From an uncultured Prevotellaceae bacterium (GTDB lineage Bacteria; Bacteroidota; Bacteroidia; Bacteroidales; Bacteroidaceae), in NCBI GenBank assembly GCA_947167455.1, contig CAMVIB010000021.1, forward strand, positions 1 through 47,684: 47,684 nucleotides of DNA. Reading direction: 5' to 3'. This document shows, piece after piece, positions 38,154 to 45,026 of this stretch. The translations under genes were made by a program, and so were the position numbers. The first letter of the stretch is position 1. Every line of letters begins with the position of its first letter. The notes under the pieces were generated by a model, which did not search any database, was not told the DNA's origin, and worked only from the letters and a program-made list of their open reading frames with translations.

Positions 38154-39338
38154 TTAATCGTCAAGGATCTCTGTGATCTGACCGGAACCCACGGTGCGGC
38201 CGCCTTCACGGATAGCGAAACGCAGACCGACGTTGAGAGCCACGGCGTAGATGAGCTCCACCTTGATCTCGACGTTATCGCCGGGCATCACCATCTCGGT
38301 GCCTTCGGGGAGGTGAATCTCACCCGTGCAGTCCATGGTGCGGAGGTAGAACTGAGGACGATACTTGTTGCCGAACGGTGTGTGACGGCCACCCTCTTCC
38401 TTCTTCAGCACGTAGATGGATGCCTTGAACTTCTTGTGGGGTTTGATGACACCCGGGTGGGTGATAACCATACCGCGCTTCACCTCGTTCTTGTCGATAC
38501 CGCGGAGGAGCAGACCGACGTTGTCGCCAGCTTCACCCTCATCGAGGATCTTGCGGAACATCTCGACACCGGTGATGACGCTCTTCTTGTCCTCGCCGAG
38601 ACCCAGGATCTGGACCTCGTCGCCGACCTTCACGCGGCCAGTCTCGATACGGCCTGTGGCCACTGTGCCACGACCTGTGATGGAGAAGACGTCCTCGACA
38701 GGCATCAGGAAGGGCTTCTCGACGTCGCGGACGGGCTCCTGAATCCAGTTGTCGCAAGCGTCCATGAGCTCCATGACCTTCTCTTCCCACTGGGGCACGC
38801 CGTTGAGTGCGCCGAGGGCAGAACCGCGGATGATGGGAGTCTCAGGCTCGAAATCATACTGAGCGAGCAGCTCCTGCATCTCCATCTCAACGAGCTCGAG
38901 CATCTCCTCGTCATCGACCATGTCGCACTTGTTGAGGAACACGACCAGACGGGGCACGTTCACCTGACGGGCGAGCAGGATGTGCTCACGAGTCTGAGGC
39001 ATGGGACCGTCGGTGGCAGCGACAACGATGATGGCTCCGTCCATCTGGGCAGCACCGGTAACCATGTTCTTCACATAGTCGGCGTGACCCGGGCAGTCAA
39101 CGTGAGCGTAGTGACGCTTGGCTGTCTCGTACTCGACGTGGGCGGTGTTGATGGTGATACCACGCTCCTTCTCCTCGGGGGCGTTGTCAATCTGGTCGAA
39201 GCTCTTCACCTCGGAGAGACCCTTCTTAGCCAGCACGGTGGTGATGGCGGCGGTCAGTGTTGTCTTACCATGGTCAACGTGGCCGATAGTACCAATGTTG
39301 ACATGGGGTTTGGTTCTTTCGAATTTTTCTTTAGCCAT
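38154..39338 (-). CDS. tuf: Elongation factor Tu
   Basis: A 394-residue GTPase that brings aminoacyl-tRNA to the ribosome. P-loop GHVDHGKTT at 19-27, [12 protein letters not shown] (G3), NKCD (G4) near residue 135, and domain 2/3 motifs ([24 protein letters not shown] [13 protein letters not shown]). A single tuf copy is seen in this window, downstream of three tRNA genes and upstream of tRNA-Trp. Confidence 0.99.
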   Translation of the reverse strand: MAKEKFERTKPHVNIGTIGHVDHGKTTLTAAITTVLAKKGLSEVKSFDQIDNAPEEKERGITINTAHVEYETAKRHYAHVDCPGHADYVKNMVTGAAQMDGAIIVVAATDGPMPQTREHILLARQVNVPRLVVFLNKCDMVDDEEMLELVEMEMQELLAQYDFEPETPIIRGSALGALNGVPQWEEKVMELMDACDNWIQEPVRDVEKPFLMPVEDVFSITGRGTVATGRIETGRVKVGDEVQILGLGEDKKSVITGVEMFRKILDEGEAGDNVGLLLRGIDKNEVKRGMVITHPGVIKPHKKFKASIYVLKKEEGGRHTPFGNKYRPQFYLRTMDCTGEIHLPEGTEMVMPGDNVEIKVELIYAVALNVGLRFAIREGGRTVGSGQITEILDD

Positions 39339-39409
39339 AGCTAATCTTACTATTTAAAATTAATAATGTAATCCTTTGTGGTGATCAGCCATCTCCCGTC
39401 CTTCGAGAG

Positions 39410-39481
<72 letters not shown>

Positions 39482-39499
39482 ATGTCTTGTTCTCGGGCG

Positions 39500-39575
39500 T
39501 GGAGCGGAAGACGGGGCTCAAACCCGCGACCCCCAGCTTGGAAGGCTAGTGCTCTATCAACTGAGCTACTTCCGC
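39500..39575 (-). tRNA. tRNA-Gly (TCC anticodon)
   Basis: Acceptor GCGGAAG/CTTCCGC, D arm AGCTCAGTTGATAGAGC, anticodon loop CTTCCAA with anticodon TCC, T arm CGGGTTTGAGCCCCG. Discriminator T and an encoded CCA follow (39500-39503 on the complementary strand). Confidence 0.96.
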
Positions 39576-39602
39576 AATGTCTGTGCACTTCTGCTCATCG
39601 GG

Positions 39603-39685
39603 TGGGCAAAGATGGATTCGAACCACCGAAGGTAACAACCAGCAGATTTACAGTCTGCCCCATTTGGCCACTCTGGAATTTGCCC
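39603..39685 (-). tRNA. tRNA-Tyr (GTA anticodon)
   Basis: Acceptor GGGCAAA/TTTGCCC, anticodon stem-loop GCAGACTGTAAATCTGC with anticodon GTA, a long variable arm, and T arm GGTGGTTCGAATCCATC. Discriminator A; CCA is not encoded. First gene of the tRNA-tuf transcript. Confidence 0.96.
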
Positions 39686-39770
39686 TGAGAGATTAGAGCG
39701 CGCTGTGCTGTGCTTGCTTGCTGATGCCTTTGCAGCCGCCTTGAGGCGGTGTGCCATCTCTAAGCGGCTG

Positions 39771-39800
39771 CAAAGGTAGGCATTATTTTTGGAACGCAAA
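39771..39800 (-). promoter_or_regulatory. Promoter for the tRNA-Tyr/Gly/Thr-tuf operon
   Basis: The minus strand has TTTG (39797-39800), an 18-base spacer and TACCTTTG (39771-39778), a clear Bacteroidetes promoter about 85 bases before tRNA-Tyr. A GCCGCC/GGCGGT hairpin lies in between. Confidence 0.75.
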
Positions 39801-39818
39801 AATTTTCGGGGACTTTTT

Positions 39819-40115
39819 TTATCTATTTTGCGTTTTTTCTTTGTTTTTCTGTAGTTGGCGCACCAAAGCGTCCATGCAATTGTCTATAGCTTCTTCAAAA
39901 GTGTCGCAAACCTTCTCGGCGAAGAGCTCGCTGCCGGCGTTGACGCGGATGGATACCTCCTTGTTCATGGCCGTCTCGGGCTTGACGACTTTCATTGACA
40001 CCTCTACCTTTCTTATTTCGTCGCTGAATTTCTCGAGCTTGCCAACTTTCTTGTGTACGAAGTCTTGCAACTTCTCTGTGGGTTCGAAACGGATGGCTTG
40101 AATCTTGATTTCCAT
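39819..40115 (-). CDS. hpf: Ribosome hibernation-promoting factor (short form)
   Basis: A 98-residue HPF/RaiA-type protein. It begins MEIKIQAIRFEPTEKLQDFV and has KKVGKLEKFSDEIRKVEV and a central AEKVCDTFEEAIDNCMDAL helix. The family binds 30S subunits and protects inactive ribosomes. There is no C-terminal extension, so this is the short form. It starts 30 bases after the recombinase stop on the same strand. Confidence 0.9.
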   Translation of the reverse strand: MEIKIQAIRFEPTEKLQDFVHKKVGKLEKFSDEIRKVEVSMKVVKPETAMNKEVSIRVNAGSELFAEKVCDTFEEAIDNCMDALVRQLQKNKEKTQNR

Positions 40116-40145
40116 AAAAACCTCCTTTGTTAAATGGTTTGACGT

Positions 40146-41030
40146 TTACGCCCGGGGATGGGCGTCGTTATACTCTCGGCGAAGCTCCTCGAAGGTGGTG
40201 TGGGTGTAGATCTCGGTTGTGGCGAGACGGCGGTGACCCAGCAGTTCCTTGACGGCTTCGAGATTTGCCTGGTGGTTGAGCATCGTAGTGGCGAAGGTGT
40301 GGCGCAGCACGTGTGGCGAACGCTTGCCTTGGTCGGTGACGAGGCCGAGCTGGCGTCTTACCATGGCGCGCGTCGCGCCGGGCTTGATGCGGCGGCCGCG
40401 GCCGTCAACGAAGAGCGCCTGTGTGTCGGGACCTTCGACCTTCGCGCGCGAACCTATATATTTATTTAATAGGCCGGTGAGCGAGTCGCCGAACGGTACG
40501 ATTCTCTGTCGGTTGCCCTTGCCTGTGACGTGCAGCGTCTGCTGGCCGAGGCTCACGTCCCCCATGTCGAGGCCTATGAGCTCTGCAAGGCGCAGTCCTG
40601 TCTCGTAGAACACCGTGATGACGGTCCTGTCGCGCAGCCCGTCGAAGTCATGAGTGAAGGCTTCGTCGTTGTCGAGCAGGCGCTGCATGTCCCCCTCCCT
40701 GATGAAGGCGGGCAGCGGGCGTTCTGCCTTGGGCGCGGTGAGGTTGTGGAACGGGTCGCGGCTCACGAGGCCTCGCCGTAGCAGGAACCTGTAGCATGAC
40801 CTCAGCGCCGAGAGACGGCGCGCCACGGATGTCGGCTTGTTGCCGCTGTCTATCATGCTCACCACCCAGTCGCGGGCGATGTCAGTGTCCAGGCTGTCCC
40901 AGTCAAGGTCGCTGTCGAGGCTTTTGTAGAACGTCCTGAACGCCTTCAGGTCCGCACGATACCCTTCGAGTGTGTGTTCTGACACACCCCGCTCGTAGCG
41001 CAGGTAGTCGAAAAAAGCATCTGTCAGCAT
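40146..41030 (-). CDS. xerC: Tyrosine recombinase (XerC-like)
   Basis: A 294-residue tyrosine recombinase, probably one of the pair that resolves chromosome dimers at dif. The N-terminal SAM-like DNA-binding domain covers about 1-90. Catalytic residues are all visible: Arg147 (TGLRLAEL), Lys171 (TGKGNRQR), His240 and Arg243 (SPHVLRHTFAT), His266 (LLGHRRLATTEIY) and Tyr275. Position between rpsU and hpf is common in Bacteroidales, which favours the housekeeping Xer role over a mobile-element integrase. No integrated element is seen beside it. Confidence 0.9.
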   Translation of the reverse strand: MLTDAFFDYLRYERGVSEHTLEGYRADLKAFRTFYKSLDSDLDWDSLDTDIARDWVVSMIDSGNKPTSVARRLSALRSCYRFLLRRGLVSRDPFHNLTAPKAERPLPAFIREGDMQRLLDNDEAFTHDFDGLRDRTVITVFYETGLRLAELIGLDMGDVSLGQQTLHVTGKGNRQRIVPFGDSLTGLLNKYIGSRAKVEGPDTQALFVDGRGRRIKPGATRAMVRRQLGLVTDQGKRSPHVLRHTFATTMLNHQANLEAVKELLGHRRLATTEIYTHTTFEELRREYNDAHPRA

Positions 41031-41125
41031 CTGTTAACCTCCATGGTCTTTGATTTACCGAGGCGAAGTTAGAGGTTTTTTCTCAGACTGCCAAAAAAAT
41101 TCAGCATTTTTAATGATTCTGTTGA

Positions 41126-41317
41126 TTAATCTTCTACGCGGCGCAGCTGCTGGACGTAGATTGCGCGCTCCTTGGCGAGACGCTTGAGTACTGAAGGCTT
41201 GTCGAACTGCTGACGACGGCGGAGTTCCTTCACGACGCCGGTCTTCTCGAATTTGCGCTTGAACTTCTTGAGAGCTCTTTCGATGTTCTCACCTTCCTTT
41301 ACTGGTACTACAATCAT
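41126..41317 (-). CDS. rpsU: Ribosomal protein bS21
   Basis: A 63-residue small-subunit protein: MIVVPVKEGENIERALKKFK, RKFEKTGVVKELRRRQQFDK and a basic end. The ATG at 41315-41317 is the start; an in-frame open stretch upstream is Pro/Ala-rich and non-coding. A promoter lies about 90 bases upstream. Confidence 0.97.
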   Translation of the reverse strand: MIVVPVKEGENIERALKKFKRKFEKTGVVKELRRRQQFDKPSVLKRLAKERAIYVQQLRRVED

Positions 41318-41405
41318 GTTGTTTTGTTGTTTGGTTAGTAAAAAATGTTGATTAGGTGTTGTCTCATGCACCGCGCCTCGCGGCTGGAGGCGTGAAATGC
41401 GGCTG

Positions 41406-41436
41406 CAAAGGTACGCATAATTTCCTTTCTGACAAA
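41406..41436 (-). promoter_or_regulatory. Promoter for rpsU
   Basis: TTTG (41433-41436) - 19 bases - TACCTTTG (41406-41413) on the minus strand, a textbook Bacteroidetes promoter, 88 bases before the rpsU start. Confidence 0.8.
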
Positions 41437-41499
41437 GCTTTCGCCGAGAAAATGCGTGTCGCACTGTGTTTTTTGTGACGAATGTCGTGTTTTTGACGT

Positions 41500-41640
41500 C
41501 GGGCGCGGCGCCGGGAGAGGCGGGAGGGACGGCGGGAGGGGAGGGCGTGGCGGGCGTTGCGGGAGGGACGGCGGGAGGGGAGGGAGGAGAGGCGGGAGGG
41601 GCAGGAGGGGCGGACGTGGAGGCGGGCGTGGCGGGCTTCA
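41500..41640. repeat. G-rich low-complexity tract
   Basis: About 140 bases of GGGAGGG/GGCGGG text, strongly G-biased on the plus strand. The block GCGGGAGGGACGGCGGGAGG occurs twice (about 41519 and 41559). Frames through it give only RGG- or PPA-rich translations, so I do not call a gene. Many runs of three or more G would allow quadruplex folding. Confidence 0.75.
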
Positions 41641-41665
41641 GTCCCGTTTGTCGCGATGACATCGC

Positions 41666-41936
41666 GACAATGATTATCCGCAATCATACCACCAAAGAGA
41701 CCGCAACGCGGTCTTCGCTTTGGTAACCGAGGGTACGAGCGTAGCGAGCACCCCCGGATAACAAGCTCTATAGAGGCAAGCACTCTGAAAGAGTGCCCGA
41801 ACAGCGTAATGGGCGACCCCTTCAGGGTCGATGTTCCCCTTTTTGTCCCTATCCGGGGGTACTGCGCACCCCCGGTTATTGAGAGGAGACGCTTCCAGCG
41901 TCTTGGTGGTACGATTGCGGATAATCATATCGCGAC
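41666..41936. repeat. Hairpin-chain repeat with terminal inverted repeats
   Basis: A ~270-base non-coding unit. Its ends are inverted: ATGATTATCCGCAATC then TACCACCAA on the left (41670-41694), and the complement on the right (41904-41929), with one or two differences. Inside is a row of small perfect hairpins: GACCGC-aac-GCGGTC (41699-41713), GCACTC-tgaaa-GAGTGC (41780-41796), CGACCC-cttca-GGGTCG (41814-41830), an eight-base stem CCGGGGGT (41853-41875) and GACGCT-tcc-AGCGTC (41888-41902). A detached right end is at 4163-4190. Frames through it are spurious. Confidence 0.75.
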
Positions 41937-42032
41937 AAACACACCCCCGACGCGCACCGGGGGGGCAGGGCGCGACATGTGGGGGGCGCGACAACCCTTC
42001 CGGGGCGCGCGCAATGACCGTTTTGGGATGCC

Positions 42033-42117
42033 GAAAAAGCCCCTAGGGGAGTTGCATAACTCGCCTAGGGGAGTTTGGTAACTCGCCTAGGGGAGTTATG
42101 CAACTCCCCTAGGGGCT
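42033..42117 (-). terminator. Long terminator with 22-base-phased CCTAGG repeats
   Basis: A perfect 25-base inverted repeat (42038-42062 with 42093-42117) encloses 30 bases and is followed on the minus strand by TTTTTCGG. The sequence is a tandem array: CCTAGG occurs at 42042, 42064, 42086 and 42108, exactly 22 bases apart, each followed by GGGAGTT or its variant. It lies 90 bases after the stop of the NahK-like kinase gene and should end that transcript. Confidence 0.8.
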
Positions 42118-42206
42118 GTCAGGCTACTTGCGGGGGAATGAAAAAACAGCGCGCCGAGGTGTATGCCAGAGCGCTGCTGTGGAGTCGTGGTGTCGTGGGT
42201 CGGTGC

Positions 42207-43295
42207 CTACTGCCCGGCGATGAATGCTGCCATGGCGGGCTTGGCATCGAGGGCGCTGCGGAAGAGCTGCAGCTGGTTGCGGGCACGGTCGAGGTTGTGC
42301 TCGGGGTAGCGGCACTTCCAATACTTGTCGCCAGAGAGGTAGTCCCAGAGAAAGCGCACGGCCTGCATGTAGGGGAAGAGGGTCGCGGCGTAGGGCAGCA
42401 GCTCTATCTCGAGCGGCGTGAGGAAGCTCTTGGCAGAGCGCAGGTAGCCGCGTGTGAAGGCCTTGAAGATGTCCATGTTGAAGCCCACATGCGACATGTC
42501 GGGGTCGTCCTCGGCGGTGAAGTTGGCTGCCGTGCGCAGGAAGTCGCCGTAGTCGGAGAAGATGAAGTTGGGCATCACGGTGTCGAGGTCTATGACGCAG
42601 AGCACACGATCCTGGCGGTCGAACATCATGTTGTTGACCTTAGTGTCGCAGTGGCAGATGCGCTTGGGCAGACGGCCCTCGCGGCCGAGGCGTTCGGCCA
42701 CGGTCATCTCCTCGGCATGGCTGAGGAGCTCGTCGATGATGGGCTGCACTGAGGCCACGCGCCCTGCGGGGTCGGCGGCGATGACATCGTTGAGCTGTCG
42801 CAGGCGGAACTCCATGTTGTGGAAGTCCTTGATGGTCTCACCAAGCTGCTCGGGGATGTCGGCGAGCATGGCCTGGAACTGCCCGAAGGCTTCGCCGGCG
42901 GCTTCGCTGGACTCGGGGTTGACGGCCTGTTTGGTGACGGCATCGGCGATGAAGATCATCATTCGCCAAGGCTCGCCATCGACGGTGGCGTAGAGACGGT
43001 CGGGGTCGGCCTTGGTGGGCATGAAGGTGAGCACGCGGCGGTCGATGTCGTCGGCACCCTGTGCCTCGAGCTTGCGGCGTATGTGGCGTGTCACGGCGCG
43101 TATGTTGCCCATGAGCATCTCCACATCGGGGAAGACGTTGGTGTTCACACGCTGCAGGACGTAGTCGGGGGCGTCGGCCTCGGCGGTCTTCACGAGGAGG
43201 GTGTCGTTGATGAGGCCCTCGCCGAGCGGCTTGATGTCGGCCACGGTGCCGCGGATGGCAAACTCATCGACGATGGCTTTGAGATTTTCATTCAT
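42207..43295 (-). CDS. NahK-like sugar 1-kinase (APH fold)
   Basis: A 362-residue aminoglycoside-phosphotransferase-fold kinase. It resembles bifidobacterial N-acetylhexosamine 1-kinase along its length: GEGLINDTLLVKT (25-37), YVLQRVNTNVFPDVEMLMGN, the catalytic HCDTKVNN (215-222, Asp217), IDLDTVMPNFIFSDYGD (235-251) and the late YPEHNLDRARNQLQLFR. The expected reaction is phosphorylation of GlcNAc or GalNAc at C1; antibiotic resistance is unlikely. The start at 43293-43295 was chosen because the family begins right there (MNENLKAIVDEF) and codons further upstream run through the promoter. It is divergent from glmM, which fits amino-sugar metabolism. Confidence 0.75.
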   Translation of the reverse strand: MNENLKAIVDEFAIRGTVADIKPLGEGLINDTLLVKTAEADAPDYVLQRVNTNVFPDVEMLMGNIRAVTRHIRRKLEAQGADDIDRRVLTFMPTKADPDRLYATVDGEPWRMMIFIADAVTKQAVNPESSEAAGEAFGQFQAMLADIPEQLGETIKDFHNMEFRLRQLNDVIAADPAGRVASVQPIIDELLSHAEEMTVAERLGREGRLPKRICHCDTKVNNMMFDRQDRVLCVIDLDTVMPNFIFSDYGDFLRTAANFTAEDDPDMSHVGFNMDIFKAFTRGYLRSAKSFLTPLEIELLPYAATLFPYMQAVRFLWDYLSGDKYWKCRYPEHNLDRARNQLQLFRSALDAKPAMAAFIAGQ

Positions 43296-43367
43296 AATGT
43301 TACGGATATTATTTGGTTGTGGGATCTGCGGTGATGCTTTCGCTGCCGCCGTGCGGCAATTTGACTG

Positions 43368-43375
43368 CAAAGATA
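43368..43375 (-). promoter_or_regulatory. Probable -7 box for the sugar kinase gene
   Basis: The minus strand reads TATCTTTG 73 bases before the kinase ATG. No good -33 element is seen. Confidence 0.45.
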
Positions 43376-43438
43376 CATAAATAAGGTAACACGCGCGAAG
43401 TTTTCTGCAAAATATTTTCTCCGAATGACAAAAATGCC

Positions 43439-43446
43439 TATCTTTG
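43439..43446 (+). promoter_or_regulatory. Probable -7 box for glmM
   Basis: TATCTTTG on the plus strand, 45 bases before the chosen glmM ATG at 43492, divergent from the kinase promoter. The -33 region is only T-rich. Confidence 0.5.
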
Positions 43447-43491
43447 CGCCACACTAAACATATTTCCGACATCCTAACAAAGAACGTAACC

Positions 43492-44880
43492 ATGACATTA
43501 ATCAAATCCATTTCCGGCATCCGCGGCACTATCGGCGGCAGGGCCGGCGACACGCTGAATCCCCTTGACATCGTGAAATTCGTATCGGCCTACGCCACCC
43601 TCATCCGCAAGACGGAGACGGTGGGCACCAACAAGATCGTCGTGGGTCGCGACGCTCGCATCTCGGGCGAGATGGTGAAGAACGTGGTGTGTGGCACCCT
43701 CATGGGCATGGGCTTCGACGTGGTGAACATAGGCCTCGCCACGACTCCTACCACCGAGCTTGCCGTTACCATGGAGAAGGCCTGCGGCGGCATCATCCTC
43801 ACGGCCTCGCACAACCCTCGCCAGTGGAACGCCCTGAAGCTGCTCAACAGCGACGGCGAGTTCCTCAACGCCGCCGAGGGTGCCGAGGTGCTGCGCATAG
43901 CCGCTGCCGAGGACTTCGAGTATGCCGACGTTGACCACCTGGGCCGCTACCGCGAGGACTCGAGCTACGACCAGCGCCACATAGACCTCGTCAAGGCCCT
44001 CGATCTTGTCGATGTGGAGGCCATCAAGGCCCGCAAGTTCCGCGTGGCACTCGACACGGTGAACAGCGTGGGCGGCATCATCCTGCCCAAGCTGCTGGAA
44101 CAGCTCGGCGTGGAGACGGTGACATGCCTCTACGGCGAGCCCACGGGTGACTTCCAGCACAACCCCGAGCCGCTGGAGAAGAATCTCGGCGACATCAAGG
44201 CGCTGATGCAGAAGGGCGGCTATGACATAGCCTTCGTGGTGGATCCCGACGTGGACCGCCTGGCACTGTTCTGCGAGGACGGCACGATGTACGGCGAGGA
44301 ATACACCCTCGTCACCGTGGCCGACTACATCCTGCAGCACACGCCCGGCAACACCGTCTCGAACCTCTCCAGCACCCGCGCCCTGCGCGACGTGACTCGC
44401 AAATACGGCTGCGAGTACAACGCCGCCGCCGTGGGCGAGGTCAACGTGGTGACGAAGATGAAGGCCACGCACGCCGTCATCGGCGGCGAGGGCAACGGCG
44501 GCGTCATCTATCCCGCTGCACACTACGGCCGCGACGCCCTCGTGGGCATAGCCCTCATACTGACGTACCTTGCCAAGCGTGGCATGACGACCAGCGAGCT
44601 CAGGGCCACTTACCCACACTACTGCATCGCCAAGAACCGCATAGACCTCACCCCCGACACCGACGTGGATGCCATTCTCCGCAAGGTGAAGGAGCTCTAC
44701 AAGGACGAGGAGGTGAACGACATCGACGGCGTGAAGATTGACTTCCCCGACAAGTGGGTGCACCTGCGCAAGTCGAACACCGAGCCCATCATCCGCGTCT
44801 ATAGCGAGGCTGCCACGATGGAGGCTGCCGACGCCATCGGCAAGGAGATTATGGACGTGGTGTATTCGATGACGAAGTGA
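43492..44880 (+). CDS. glmM: Phosphoglucosamine mutase (phosphohexomutase family)
   Basis: A 462-residue alpha-D-phosphohexomutase. It converts GlcN-6-P to GlcN-1-P for UDP-GlcNAc and cell-wall synthesis; a phosphoglucomutase/phosphomannomutase activity is the alternative. Motifs: SGIRGTIGG (8-16), the phosphoserine loop TASHNP (104-109, Ser106), the metal loop DPDVDR (251-256), the sugar loop GGEGNGG (331-337), and the phosphate-binding RKSNTEPIIR near the end. The ATG at 43492 matches the family start (MTLIKSISGIRG); an upstream in-frame start would lie in the promoter. A strong terminator follows. Confidence 0.9.
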   Translation: MTLIKSISGIRGTIGGRAGDTLNPLDIVKFVSAYATLIRKTETVGTNKIVVGRDARISGEMVKNVVCGTLMGMGFDVVNIGLATTPTTELAVTMEKACGGIILTASHNPRQWNALKLLNSDGEFLNAAEGAEVLRIAAAEDFEYADVDHLGRYREDSSYDQRHIDLVKALDLVDVEAIKARKFRVALDTVNSVGGIILPKLLEQLGVETVTCLYGEPTGDFQHNPEPLEKNLGDIKALMQKGGYDIAFVVDPDVDRLALFCEDGTMYGEEYTLVTVADYILQHTPGNTVSNLSSTRALRDVTRKYGCEYNAAAVGEVNVVTKMKATHAVIGGEGNGGVIYPAAHYGRDALVGIALILTYLAKRGMTTSELRATYPHYCIAKNRIDLTPDTDVDAILRKVKELYKDEEVNDIDGVKIDFPDKWVHLRKSNTEPIIRVYSEAATMEAADAIGKEIMDVVYSMTK

Positions 44881-44938
44881 GCATGTACGGGGTTGCTCCC
44901 GAGACTTGAGTAATTTATGGAACCCACCATAACAAAAT

Positions 44939-44979
44939 GCACTGGCGGCATGACACATCGGGTGTCATGCCGCCAGTGC
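44939..44979. terminator. Bidirectional terminator between glmM and the GH43 gene
   Basis: A perfect 18-base stem (44939-44956 with 44962-44979) and a five-base loop, followed by TTTCTTG on the plus strand and ATTTTGTTATGG on the minus strand. It serves the convergent glmM and GH43-like genes. Confidence 0.9.
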
Positions 44980-45026
44980 TTTCTTGTGTCCGCCCATGAG
45001 GGGCGAAGGTGAGCGTCCGTGCTGCC

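Noticed and set aside
40146..41030. Integrase of a mobile element
   Set aside because: Housekeeping neighbours (rpsU, hpf), normal Xer length and no attachment-site duplication at the adjacent tRNA genes.
41456..41659. Small RGG-rich frame in the G-rich tract
   Set aside because: The translation is only a reading of low-complexity DNA; there is no ribosome-binding site or promoter, and all frames of the tract are equally repetitive.
41318..41683. N-terminal extension of rpsU rich in Pro and Ala
   Set aside because: The family starts at MIVVPVKEGE. The upstream codons cross the promoter and the G-rich tract.
42042..42113. 22-base-period repeats considered as a CRISPR array
   Set aside because: Units are contiguous without unique spacers, there are only four, and no cas genes are present. 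The array is better read as a terminator.
42207..43295. Aminoglycoside resistance kinase
   Set aside because: The fold is shared, but similarity along the protein is to N-acetylhexosamine 1-kinases and the neighbour is glmM.
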